Below, in pieces: positions 8,015 through 16,557 of a DNA stretch of 50,263 bases. Where the stretch lies: positions 1 to 50,263 of the forward strand of contig JBBQLO010000003.1 of NCBI GenBank assembly GCA_038327915.1. The letters are read 5' to 3'. Numbering within the stretch: position 1 is the stretch's first letter; each line of letters begins with the position of its first letter. Source of the stretch: CAIXDB01 sp038327915. Its GTDB lineage: Bacteria > Patescibacteriota > Minisyncoccia > Phycocordibacterales > DATDWN01. A program made the position numbers and the translations under genes. Below the pieces are notes generated by a model, which was given only the letters and a program-made list of their open reading frames with translations, was not told the origin of the DNA and made no database searches.

Positions 8015-9775
8015 TTAATTATTTTGCATAATCATTTTATAGAGAGAAACTTCTCTGGAAAGATGTTTCGCCGGTCCATGGTATATGACTTTTCCCTTAT
8101 TCAATACGATAATATTGTCTGCAGCAGATATGACAGAAAATATATTAGAAATAATAATTGTTGTTTTATTCTCGGAAAACATGTGAATATTATGAAGCAC
8201 GTTTTCTCGCGTTCTTACATCAAGAGCAGAAAATGTCTCATCGAACAAAAGTACTCTGGCATTATCCTTCATAAGTGCCCGCGCGATCATGAGTCGTTGT
8301 TTTTGACCTCCGGATAGAAAATTTCCGTCTTCTCCAACTTTAAATGCATATTTCTTTGGATTTCTTTTTATAAATTCATCGGCTGTAGCTAGTCGTGCAG
8401 CCTCACGGACACGCTCTGGGGTGGCTTGTGTACTACCGAAAGCAATATTGTCGTATATCGTTTCATTAAAAAGAGTAATCTCTTGAGGTATAAAAGAAAT
8501 ACTTTCTCTCAGTGTTACAAGATCATAATCCACGATATTAACACCGTCTATGTAGATTTTTCCTGACGTTGGTTCATTGAAACGCAGAATAAGATTCGCC
8601 ACTGAGCTTTTTCCTGAACCATTCATTCCGAAAATCACTGTACGCTTACCGGCCTCAATATCAAAAGAAACATCATTGAGAATATGAACATCTCCTATAG
8701 TCTGAGTGACATGCCGAAAACTAATACCCCCCTCGGACACTTTCCTAACCGTCCCCATGTTTTGAGTATGCTTTTTCTCACTAAAAAACTCTTCCATTCT
8801 AGAAATCTTAACGTATGATTTTTTCACTTCTGTAAAAGCGTAGATAATAGAAATAATCGGATTCGTCAGGTTATCCAGATAAAATATAAAAACGATAAGA
8901 AGACCCGTCGTCAGAGCACCACTAAATACAGCATGTATTCCGTATATCATAACTATGGAATAGCATATAGCAATAATAATACCGATAAGTAGCGTGAGAA
9001 AATAATCAAGCTTGTAATAAGATATATCACCTTCGAGAGAAGCATCTATTTTTTTATCAAATTTTTCTGACTCTGATTGTTCTTGAGAAAAAGCTTGAAT
9101 CACTTTAAGATGCGAAAGTGCTTCTTCAATAAAAGAAAAGGCGAGGCTATTAAAAAATTCTGAACGTTTTGTCGTGTATACAATTTGCTTATTAAAAAAA
9201 TGTAAACCAAAAACCAAAATCGGCAACGAAAGAAGTGCGAGAATAGTCAGTTTTACATCAATAAAAAGCATAATCGAAACTGTAACGAGCAAGTAGAAAA
9301 AAGAATGAATAAGTGGCAAAACTCCGTCTTCGACGAGCTCGCCAAAAGCAGACACGTCGTAACTCATGCGGTATATATAATCTCCAATTTGCTGTTTGTT
9401 ATAGTACCCAATTGCGAGAGACTCAAGGTTTCTAAAGGCAATCTTGGAAAAATTAGAAGTCAGTTTCTTTACAAACTTTTTAACCGTCACAGAACTCACA
9501 TACTCGACTACAGAAAGTATAAATGTGGTCAGAAAATAAATAAGGACAGCAAAAAGACCTAGCCTTTCTTTTGAACCGAACAAAGAAAGATATTTACCAA
9601 TATAGTCATTGGAATGAATAGCGTCTGGAGAAAGAACATTGTCTATTAGTATCTTAAATGACCACGGAGAAAGGGCATTGAGCCCAACAACAATAAATGC
9701 AAGAGTAGTAATAAAAACAACACTCCCGATACTTGGGCGAATCTGCTTTAAAAGAATTTTATCTACTTTTTTCAC
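8015..9775 (-). CDS. ABC exporter, fused permease and ATPase (MsbA type)
   Basis: The 586-residue half-transporter would work as a homodimer in the cytoplasmic membrane, exporting lipids, peptides or drugs. Six membrane helices occupy about residues 18-315. The nucleotide-binding domain has Walker A GMNGSGKSS (383-391), Q-loop IPQE (429-432), signature LSGGQ (487-491) and Walker B LLFDET with the catalytic Glu (513). The H-loop, usually AHR or SHR, reads ISNIFSV, so the switch histidine is replaced by Asn. Substrate cannot be told. It is not clearly in an operon with its neighbours. Confidence 0.92.
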   Translation of the reverse strand: MKKVDKILLKQIRPSIGSVVFITTLAFIVVGLNALSPWSFKILIDNVLSPDAIHSNDYIGKYLSLFGSKERLGLFAVLIYFLTTFILSVVEYVSSVTVKKFVKKLTSNFSKIAFRNLESLAIGYYNKQQIGDYIYRMSYDVSAFGELVEDGVLPLIHSFFYLLVTVSIMLFIDVKLTILALLSLPILVFGLHFFNKQIVYTTKRSEFFNSLAFSFIEEALSHLKVIQAFSQEQSESEKFDKKIDASLEGDISYYKLDYFLTLLIGIIIAICYSIVMIYGIHAVFSGALTTGLLIVFIFYLDNLTNPIISIIYAFTEVKKSYVKISRMEEFFSEKKHTQNMGTVRKVSEGGISFRHVTQTIGDVHILNDVSFDIEAGKRTVIFGMNGSGKSSVANLILRFNEPTSGKIYIDGVNIVDYDLVTLRESISFIPQEITLFNETIYDNIAFGSTQATPERVREAARLATADEFIKRNPKKYAFKVGEDGNFLSGGQKQRLMIARALMKDNARVLLFDETFSALDVRTRENVLHNIHMFSENKTTIIISNIFSVISAADNIIVLNKGKVIYHGPAKHLSREVSLYKMIMQNN

Positions 9776-9794
9776 ATCAACAAATAAGTAAATG

Positions 9795-10247
9795 CTAATC
9801 CTGCCTTACAAACAAAATCCAATCCATGACATCTACAATACGATTTCTTGTGCAATCAGTACTGTCGTGTCCTGTGCTTGCATCGAGAATTCCTCCAAAC
9901 TGGATTGCTTGATATCCTTCCTTACCCATTTTATTGAGAGAGCATTCGTCAACAGAACGCATAATTTTGTATTTGTATACAGGTGGTGGAGTTGGCACCA
10001 CTGGTGTAGTGTCTCCCGACAAATCAGTAGAAGTGGAAGTGTCTGTAACAATTTTATTTTTATCTGCAAGCAGTACTGTTGCGGAAAGGGAAGTGTTTGG
10101 CTTATATTCCCCAATATTGTCTGAAGAAGTAAGAATTTTTATCGCAGACTGCCGTGCAAAAGGAATAAATACAACTGCGGCACATGCAAACAAAAAAGTG
10201 AGTGCGGTCAAAGTAAGGACAAGGAGAATTTGTTTTGAATGGATCAT
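9795..10247 (-). CDS. Membrane-anchored protein with DUF4177-like C-terminus
   Basis: The protein is about 150 residues from the ATG at 10247; an upstream ATG at 10265 is less likely because TATACT lies exactly 6 nt before the chosen start. An N-terminal hydrophobic helix (about residues 5-28) is followed by a Thr/Pro-rich linker (STSTDLSGDTTPVVPTPPP). A small domain then begins YKYKIM and contains LNKMGKEGYQAIQFGG, echoing the LNELGxEGWELV pattern of DUF4177. The C-terminal domain would be outside the cell. Function unknown. Confidence 0.6.
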   Translation of the reverse strand: MIHSKQILLVLTLTALTFLFACAAVVFIPFARQSAIKILTSSDNIGEYKPNTSLSATVLLADKNKIVTDTSTSTDLSGDTTPVVPTPPPVYKYKIMRSVDECSLNKMGKEGYQAIQFGGILDASTGHDSTDCTRNRIVDVMDWILFVRQD

Positions 10248-10253
10248 ACACTC

Positions 10254-10259
10254 AGTATA
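10254..10259 (-). promoter_or_regulatory. -10 box 6 nt before ATG (leaderless start)
   Basis: TATACT, then GAGTGT, then ATG at 10247. It decides the start codon of the DUF4177-like gene. Confidence 0.6.
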
Positions 10260-10308
10260 TATCATACGATGAAAATATAAAAATCACATGTGCTGATTCT
10301 ATATCTGC

Positions 10309-10458
10309 TTATGGATGGGTAGCTAGATTTGCAGAGGACGAGACTTCCCCACCTGCCTCATACAGACGAGCAGCAAAAATAATAATACAACTGAGGGTAA
10401 TTAGTGCCACAAAACTGAGAAAGAATTTTAAAAAGTTTTTATCAAAATATTTTGACAT
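10309..10458 (-). CDS. 49-residue single-pass membrane protein
   Basis: The ATG at 10458 lies 8 nt after the stop of the TPR gene, so translation is probably coupled. The peptide has a basic-flanked hydrophobic helix (FFLSFVALITLSCIIIFAA, about residues 12-30) and a short polar tail ending LATHP. The topology suggests a small subunit or regulator of an envelope complex together with its TPR neighbour. No family was recognised. Confidence 0.6.
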   Translation of the reverse strand: MSKYFDKNFLKFFLSFVALITLSCIIIFAARLYEAGGEVSSSANLATHP

Positions 10459-10466
10459 ACAATTTT

Positions 10467-11234
10467 TTATGACTGACTCAGACTCGCTTTAAGTTGAAGA
10501 AGATTAGAATCATTTGGAACTTGAAGTAAACCTTGTTCGATAATTGCCCGAGCTCTAGTGAGATCGTGGAACACATCTCGATAGACAGCTACGAGTTGCA
10601 CATACAAATATACTTGGGTTGGTCCTTTTGAAATTGCTTGCTTGTAATACGTCTCTGACTGTGTTGCATCATGCAAATAATACGCATACAGGTCTCCTAT
10701 ATTTCCAAATGAAACAAAGTTAGAAGACTGTAGTCTCCCTGCATACTGCCAATAAAGGAGTGCCGCTTGGTAATCCCCTGCCATTTTTTCATAAATACCA
10801 AGATCTACATACCCTGCCAAATAGGTCGGGGTCTTACGTATCGCAGTTTGCAAAGTAATTATTTTTTGAGTTATCATCGCTTTTACTTCAGGACTTAAGG
10901 CAAGCGACGTATTAAATTTTACAGGGCGATACAGGTCTGGAATGGGTTTTGGAACTGAGCGGGATGTGTCCATAGGAACCAACTCTACTTTGTAGTTCCC
11001 GTTGCCAGTAATATTAAAACCTACAGGTCCGTTTGGAGTCATCACACTTGTCGTCGTAGTACCGGATACAGAAGTACTCGTAGCAACAGTCGAAGATGCA
11101 GTCTGGCTAGTTTGTTTGCCAGATTTATTTTCTGCTGTATTTTCTGCTGTATTTTTGGATCTCAATAAAATAAAACCTAAGACAAGCAGAAGTACAATAA
11201 ATATAATAATAAGGATTTTTGATGTTTTTGTCAT
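10467..11234 (-). CDS. Membrane-anchored TPR-repeat protein
   Basis: The 255-residue protein has an N-terminal membrane anchor (about residues 6-24, ILIIIFIVLLLVLGFILL) and a Ser/Thr-rich linker to about residue 70. At least three tetratricopeptide units follow from about residue 125 (AGYVDLGIYEKMAGDYQAAL, GDLYAYYLHDATQSETYYKQ, YVQLVAVYRDVFHDLTRARA). TPRs mediate protein-protein contacts, here on the outer face of the membrane. The 49-residue membrane peptide follows it directly. A TATACT box is 6 nt before ATG. Confidence 0.75.
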   Translation of the reverse strand: MTKTSKILIIIFIVLLLVLGFILLRSKNTAENTAENKSGKQTSQTASSTVATSTSVSGTTTTSVMTPNGPVGFNITGNGNYKVELVPMDTSRSVPKPIPDLYRPVKFNTSLALSPEVKAMITQKIITLQTAIRKTPTYLAGYVDLGIYEKMAGDYQAALLYWQYAGRLQSSNFVSFGNIGDLYAYYLHDATQSETYYKQAISKGPTQVYLYVQLVAVYRDVFHDLTRARAIIEQGLLQVPNDSNLLQLKASLSQS

Positions 11235-11240
11235 GCGCTA

Positions 11241-11246
11241 AGTATA
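11241..11246 (-). promoter_or_regulatory. -10 box 6 nt before ATG (leaderless start)
   Basis: TATACT, then TAGCGC, then ATG of the TPR gene at 11234; no Shine-Dalgarno. Confidence 0.6.
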
Positions 11247-11309
11247 GCATATTCAAAAAAGCCATAAAATAGCCGAGCACGCTCTCTCTTAAAGCTATCC
11301 GCACACACA

Positions 11310-11343
11310 GCAAAAAACCACCTCTTGCGAGGTGGTTTTTTGC
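11310..11343. terminator. Strong terminator after the surface-protein gene
   Basis: AACCACCTC TTGC GAGGTGGTT flanked by A6 and T6, about 50 nt downstream of the 11392 stop on the minus strand. Confidence 0.85.
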
Positions 11344-11391
11344 TATCTAGAGACTATCCCTACTCAATCATAACTCAATCTTAAATTAAGA

Positions 11392-14300
11392 CTAGTTTGA
11401 TCGTGTCTGGAAGAGACCTCCTGATGGTAATCCTGGGAGACCATATCCGTTTGAGAAGTCTACGTCTGAAGTTCCAGATGTAGAAGTCGCATTGCCTGAC
11501 CATACAAAGTTACTTGTTGTCAACGCTGATGACGTTGCAACGTTATAACCTGGAGTCAAGTTTGTTGGATAAGCTGTGTCACCGAGAAGTGTAGTCACAA
11601 CTGAGTAACTTGTCGCGTTCGGAGCAACTGAAGCTCGAAGCTCGAAGTAGACAGTTGCACCTTGTCCTCCTGGTGTTGATGCCCCTGAAACCTGTACTGG
11701 GTTTGTTGCTGGAACAATTGTGAACGTTGTTCCGTTCGGAACTGTGGCTACATTGTTTCCAATTTGGCCACTTGTACCCTGTCCAGAAATGGCACTTGAA
11801 TATGCGGCGTCGTTGAAGGCATAAAGAGCGACTTGAGTTACTGTTGCTGATGTTGATGAAACCTGGAATGAGAATTTATTCAATCCAATTGATCCATTGG
11901 CATTTGCCGTAACTTTAAAGTGCATCAAGCGACCATCTGCGAGTCCGTTTGTAGGAAGAGTATCGAGAGCAAGATTTGGGAATGATCGGAACAATCGAAC
12001 GCCTGAAACTGCTGTAGATCCAGATGCGTTGACTGTGTTTCCAGAACTCTGGCCTGTGCCTTGAGTACCGGTTGGATCAGATCCGTTGAAATCAACCTTG
12101 ATAAGATCCCCTTGTGTACCTGGCTGAGATGTACCGACAGAAGCAAGATCAACTTTGACTGTCAAAGTTGTATCTGTGTCTTTTGAAAGTGCAACCACGG
12201 TAGGAAATGTTGATGTAGCGGTGAGACTGTTTCCAGTAAATGTCGCTAAACCAACTTGTGTCGCACCGTTCCAGATCGATACCTGAACAAGATCAGGTGC
12301 CAAACCAGATGTAAGTTTGAGACCTAGTCTGCTCAAGTTGACTGCTTCGTTTGCAGCTCGGAACTTGTAGACACCTACAATATTACCTGTTGATCCAGCT
12401 GCTGCAACTGTATAGGAAGGACTTGATGAATCTGTTGAAACAACAAGATTTCCTGTACTAATTGCCATTATCTGACCTACTGATGTTGAGAACGAAGGTG
12501 TGACTGCGTTACCAGAGTTTGCTCCAGTAACCGTAAGACCACTCACTGAAGTCAATCCCCAGTTGTATGTTCCAGTTGCACTTGAAGATACGTTACATTT
12601 TAGTGTAAGAGTCTTGATCGCGCCTTTTGGAATAACAAGCTGTTGATCAAGTGTGAAAGTGTTTGAACCTGCTACTGAAGGATTGATAACATTTGAACCT
12701 GTGTTCAAAACTGTTGATCCATCATACAGCTGGCAAGTGTTAAGTGAACTTGCTGTACCTGTTGTCGTCAAAAACAATGGGATTGAAGAAAATCGCATAT
12801 CTTCACCCGACTGTGATGCATCAAACTGGTAGTTAGCAAATATAACTGCTTGGCCACCAGCAACAACATTCTGAGCAGAAGGTGTAGCAGAAACACTTAC
12901 TGCAAGTGTCGCAGCACGAATTGTCATCGTGTTGAAGCTAATTGCTGAACTAAATGTCGAAAGACTAATTGTATTACCTGTAACCTGACCAGTCACGTTT
13001 GACCAATCTGTTGAAGGTGTAGTCGACGCAACAATTGTTGTGTTATTCGTATATGTTGATGGAACTTTTCCAAGAAGTGTATACGTACGAATTCCAACTG
13101 GGTAAGTGACGGTGTCAGTAAATGTAACTTTCTGGTTTGTTCCAGACTCAGCTACAGCATCTACTGGACCAGCAACTACAGCACCATTTGAGTCAACCAA
13201 TGTAACGTTTGTAAGCGTTCCAAGGCCAGCTGATGATGATGTAAAGTGGAACATATGTGACTGAACTGAAACTGGTTCACCTTGGAAATTTGTGTCGTAT
13301 CCTCCAAGAACCTGATTAGATACGTTGACTGCAATGTTCTGGGCAGCAACAGAAGTTGCCTTCTGAAGTGTTGTCACAGTACCTGCAGTAACTGTTACTT
13401 TTGATCCTGAGAACCAAGGTGTTCCAGTAAGGAACGCTGAACTTGCTCCCTGAGGATCACTAACCGTTGTACCTGCTGGAGCTGTGATTCCGTACATGTA
13501 AGTATCTCCAGTTACGTAGACATCAGTTGCCTTGTAGATGTCAAATTTAACTGTTCGTCCTGATGCACCAGCACCTGCAATATCACCTTGGACGTATATA
13601 TCAACAGAGTTACCTTTGTCGATAAGAATACCTCCTGAAAATGCTGAAGTGTAGTACTTTCCGTCAGCAGAAACAGTTGTAGGGTATGCAGTACCATTGA
13701 CGTATGTCATGACGTTTGCAAGGTCATTTGATGATGCTGAACCTGACTGATTCCAACGGATTGACGAAATTCGAATTTTTTCAGCTGAACCTGCTGTAAG
13801 GCGGATTCCTGAAAACTTGTATCCTGTTGTTCCGATTTGCTTACTCTGTGAAGAGTTTGGATCGAAAGAAGAAGTGTTAAGAGAAACACTACCCAAAGAA
13901 AGAGATGCATTGACTGTCTGCATTGATCCTGTGATTGGGAATGAACCATTGACAGTAGCGGATGTATTTACTGCATCAACCTGAAGACCTGCAACCTGTC
14001 CAGCGTATGCTTTAAGGTCTGAGTTCATGTTGCCAGAAACTGTCAATGTCATAGATGTTCCTGCTTTGACTACGAATGGATCACCGACCATAGCTTGGTG
14101 ATTTGAATTCAAAGTCTTAGCAATACCGAGCTGCATTCCGTTCTGATCCAAAAGGACAATTCCGGAGAAAACAGCGTCTTGTGCGAGACCTGCTCGTTCA
14201 ACTGTTACTGAATTCACTGTTACGTCGGACGAACCAGCTGTAACTGTAAATTTAGTAAATGGAACTCGAGCTGCGCTCGCTGGAGCGAGTAAGTTCGTAG

Positions 14301-14922
14301 GTTGAGAACCTGCTGTAACTGTCAATGCACCTCCTGTAGGAAGTGTTGTTGATGTACCGCAAGACTGACCTGTCGTTGAACTGTATCCTGTACTTGATGT
14401 ACAACCTGCAGGATATGTTGTGGTTGTTGTTGTGGTTGTTGTTGTACTTGTTGTACCACCTGTTACGGAAGTACTCATCGAGTTAAGTTTAGCTCGAGTT
14501 ATTGGACCAACATAACCGACTGCTGGGGTAATTCCATATTTTTGTTGGAATCTGATGGCAGATGCTCGAGTCAAGCCACCGAAGGTCATTGTTTCATGAC
14601 CGGGTGAGCCTGCACCGATTGTTGCCAACTGAGTACCATCAACAGCATTAAGAACCTTTTGAAGATTCATAACATCTACACCGTGGCTTCCCATAGTCAA
14701 ATTTCGACTAAAGGTATAACCCGTTGTCATGGTTGTTGTATTTGTTGTTGTTGTTAGCTGTGACTGCAAAGAGTTGATCGTTGCAAGCAAGCTGTTGATC
14801 TGAGCCTGTAAGTCGGCATTTGTCGCTGCACTTGCTGTAGGAACTACAACAAATGAAAGAGCCAATGCAAATCCTACAAAGCCACTGATCAATTTTACTG
14901 TTCGTGATTTTATAGACTTCAT
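11392..14922 (-). CDS. Large secreted wall-binding surface protein, S-layer candidate
   Basis: The 1176-residue protein begins with a Sec signal peptide (about 1-32, cleavage after ASA). A short coiled coil follows (DLQAQINSLLATINSLQSQL, about 37-56), then a peptidoglycan-binding-1 domain (about 78-147; SHGVDVMNLQKVL, GPITRAKLN). A Thr-rich spacer is followed by about 1000 residues of Ser/Thr/Gly/Val-rich beta-sandwich-like repeats. Lysine, cysteine and charge are low, typical of exported surface proteins. It probably covers the cell, anchored by the N-terminal domain. A 550-nt untranslated leader and a single-gene transcript fit high expression; the S-layer role is inferred. Confidence 0.8.
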   Translation of the reverse strand: MKSIKSRTVKLISGFVGFALALSFVVVPTASAATNADLQAQINSLLATINSLQSQLTTTTNTTTMTTGYTFSRNLTMGSHGVDVMNLQKVLNAVDGTQLATIGAGSPGHETMTFGGLTRASAIRFQQKYGITPAVGYVGPITRAKLNSMSTSVTGGTTSTTTTTTTTTTYPAGCTSSTGYSSTTGQSCGTSTTLPTGGALTVTAGSQPTNLLAPASAARVPFTKFTVTAGSSDVTVNSVTVERAGLAQDAVFSGIVLLDQNGMQLGIAKTLNSNHQAMVGDPFVVKAGTSMTLTVSGNMNSDLKAYAGQVAGLQVDAVNTSATVNGSFPITGSMQTVNASLSLGSVSLNTSSFDPNSSQSKQIGTTGYKFSGIRLTAGSAEKIRISSIRWNQSGSASSNDLANVMTYVNGTAYPTTVSADGKYYTSAFSGGILIDKGNSVDIYVQGDIAGAGASGRTVKFDIYKATDVYVTGDTYMYGITAPAGTTVSDPQGASSAFLTGTPWFSGSKVTVTAGTVTTLQKATSVAAQNIAVNVSNQVLGGYDTNFQGEPVSVQSHMFHFTSSSAGLGTLTNVTLVDSNGAVVAGPVDAVAESGTNQKVTFTDTVTYPVGIRTYTLLGKVPSTYTNNTTIVASTTPSTDWSNVTGQVTGNTISLSTFSSAISFNTMTIRAATLAVSVSATPSAQNVVAGGQAVIFANYQFDASQSGEDMRFSSIPLFLTTTGTASSLNTCQLYDGSTVLNTGSNVINPSVAGSNTFTLDQQLVIPKGAIKTLTLKCNVSSSATGTYNWGLTSVSGLTVTGANSGNAVTPSFSTSVGQIMAISTGNLVVSTDSSSPSYTVAAAGSTGNIVGVYKFRAANEAVNLSRLGLKLTSGLAPDLVQVSIWNGATQVGLATFTGNSLTATSTFPTVVALSKDTDTTLTVKVDLASVGTSQPGTQGDLIKVDFNGSDPTGTQGTGQSSGNTVNASGSTAVSGVRLFRSFPNLALDTLPTNGLADGRLMHFKVTANANGSIGLNKFSFQVSSTSATVTQVALYAFNDAAYSSAISGQGTSGQIGNNVATVPNGTTFTIVPATNPVQVSGASTPGGQGATVYFELRASVAPNATSYSVVTTLLGDTAYPTNLTPGYNVATSSALTTSNFVWSGNATSTSGTSDVDFSNGYGLPGLPSGGLFQTRSN

Positions 14923-15081
14923 ATAATTTTAATAAAATAACTTTCTCTATTGTTATTACTAATAGATTAGGGAAGAGTTATTGGAAACCAATTAACTAAA
15001 CAAACTTGATAATCTAATAATTGATCTTCTGACAAGACACCGTAAACCAAACTGCGAACAAATCTACCTACTACTCACGCT

Positions 15082-15105
15082 TTCGCATCTAATTTCGCAT
15101 CTAAT
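15082..15105 (+). repeat. 12-bp tandem repeat, two copies
   Basis: TTCGCATCTAAT occurs twice head to tail in the leader of the surface-protein gene. It could be a binding site or a replication-slippage duplication. Confidence 0.8.
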
Positions 15106-15480
15106 TTCTTTTTGCTTATATATATCGACACAAACAAAAGAAATAGCTGGCAAGGTATAAGACTGAATTTCTATCGTTTCATTACCATGTCCGAAAAAGA
15201 GTTCAGAAAAAAAATGCATCACAGAAATTGTACAACAAGATGTACAGCAAAATGTATGGGGGAAATACTCGTTATAAAAGAGTGACTTCCATACGTCCTG
15301 AAATAATCCTTATGAAATATGTCAATGAACTGAAGCAATCCTCCAGCAATTATAACTTGCCTTTGAGAGACTTCCAAATCCTTTCATGTGGATAACTCGG
15401 GAGATATGACGCTACTTTGAATACTTTTGCACACTCATGTGTGCGTGCGTCACCCAGTAAGCCTCCCGAACCACTTCGCC

Positions 15481-15510
15481 AGTATTCCATACATTGGAGC
15501 CAAAAGTCAA
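15481..15510 (-). promoter_or_regulatory. Candidate promoter of the surface-protein gene
   Basis: TTGACT (15505-15510) and AATACT (15481-15486) are 18 nt apart on the minus strand. It is the best promoter-like pair upstream of 14922 and implies a leader of about 550 nt. Confidence 0.5.
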
Positions 15511-15534
15511 CATTTTTTTATTCAAACTTACATA

Positions 15535-16398
15535 CTACTGATTGATATTAAGAGAATATTTTGTCCACCGCCGAGCACCTGTTTTCTTAAGGACATGCAT
15601 GGCAATGAGCATTGTAAGTTCGCGTTGAATAGTTTTTTCACTACACCCCTTGATAACTTCTCCTATATCTTTGACCGTTACTTCTTTCTTTTTCTTGAGT
15701 AACTGTATAATGAGATTCTGTCTGTTGGACCTCTTAAGGACATCTTGATCTCCGGGGGATCTTTCAATCAGTGGTGAGGGTTCTTTTTTTTCGCGACCTA
15801 AAAAATTTTGATAAGTCAGAGATGCATTAGATGCAGGATGAAAAGATGAAGCGGTGGTAAGGTGTGGAGAATCAAAAAAAGTAATCGGCAATCGGGCTCG
15901 AGTATCTCCAGCTCCCTCTTTTATTGCTCGGTACTGTGCGATGTCTTCCACATGTGGTTGTTCGGTGGCCTGCAATGCGATCATATCAAGTTGATGAAGA
16001 AGCTCTGAAAATTCCTGTTTAAGGATTGAAAAATTCATTTGCGACACAAGCCCAGAACGATAAGACACTTCAAGGAGTGAGACGATATCAAGGACTCTAT
16101 TTTTGGCATCATAGACAAAATTATTTTGTTCAGGAACGGGAGTGTCTTTGTACACTATCATAAAGGACAAGAGACTTCCCACCTTTTCTCGAAGAGCCCA
16201 TTTCATTGGTTCGCTTTGAGAAAAAAGATTGGTTACCATGTATATAGCGGTAGCTAGTTTTTCTGTCTTTTTGTACACAAAAATAAACTTCTTGTCCGCA
16301 TCAAAAAAAGACAATGGTTCAGTATTATTTGGAAGAGGTTTTTGCGGGTTAGTGTCTTTTATATTGTCCATGAGTGACTTTTTATGTGTAAAAGACAT
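15535..16398 (-). CDS. DeoR-like winged-helix protein with palindromic operator
   Basis: The 287-residue protein has a helical N-terminal region (about 35-140, with WALREKVGSLLSFMI and VLDIVSLLEVSYRSGL) and a variable linker. The C-terminal winged helix (about 225-285) includes RQNLIIQLLKKKKEVTVKDI and KTIQRELTMLIAMHVLKKTG. The latter matches DeoR-type HTH domains, in which the second helix reads as STxxRDLxxL. It is divergent from ftsK. A perfect 14-bp inverted repeat covers its start codon, pointing to autoregulation. ATG at 16398 is used; ATG at 16371 is possible. Confidence 0.65.
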   Translation of the reverse strand: MSFTHKKSLMDNIKDTNPQKPLPNNTEPLSFFDADKKFIFVYKKTEKLATAIYMVTNLFSQSEPMKWALREKVGSLLSFMIVYKDTPVPEQNNFVYDAKNRVLDIVSLLEVSYRSGLVSQMNFSILKQEFSELLHQLDMIALQATEQPHVEDIAQYRAIKEGAGDTRARLPITFFDSPHLTTASSFHPASNASLTYQNFLGREKKEPSPLIERSPGDQDVLKRSNRQNLIIQLLKKKKEVTVKDIGEVIKGCSEKTIQRELTMLIAMHVLKKTGARRWTKYSLNINQ

Positions 16399-16416
16399 AT
16401 TTTATGTCTTTTACAC
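16386..16416. repeat. Perfect 14-bp palindrome over the regulator start codon
   Basis: Arms 16386-16399 and 16403-16416 (GTGTAAAAGACATA and complement) flank a TTT loop. The ATG of the winged-helix gene is inside the left arm. It is an excellent operator candidate for that regulator. Confidence 0.85.
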
Positions 16417-16557
16417 AATACCACATGCAAAAGAGTAAAGCAACTATGTCTGTTGAGATGTCCATTATACCTTACTCACGGACACAAGAGCAAACATTAT
16501 TTTTTTTAATTCTGCTTATTATCTATTTTTAACTTTTTCTATTACAATAAAGGGACT

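Larger units (their letters stand above)
14923..15534 (-). other. Long 5' leader region of the surface-protein gene
   Basis: This 612-nt gene-free stretch contains a likely promoter at 15481-15510, a 6-bp GCACAC/GTGTGC hairpin near 15430, a TGTACA/TGTACA hairpin near 15225-15245, and a 12-bp tandem repeat (15082-15105). AT-rich sequence precedes the start codon. No convincing ORF is present on either strand. Confidence 0.6.
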
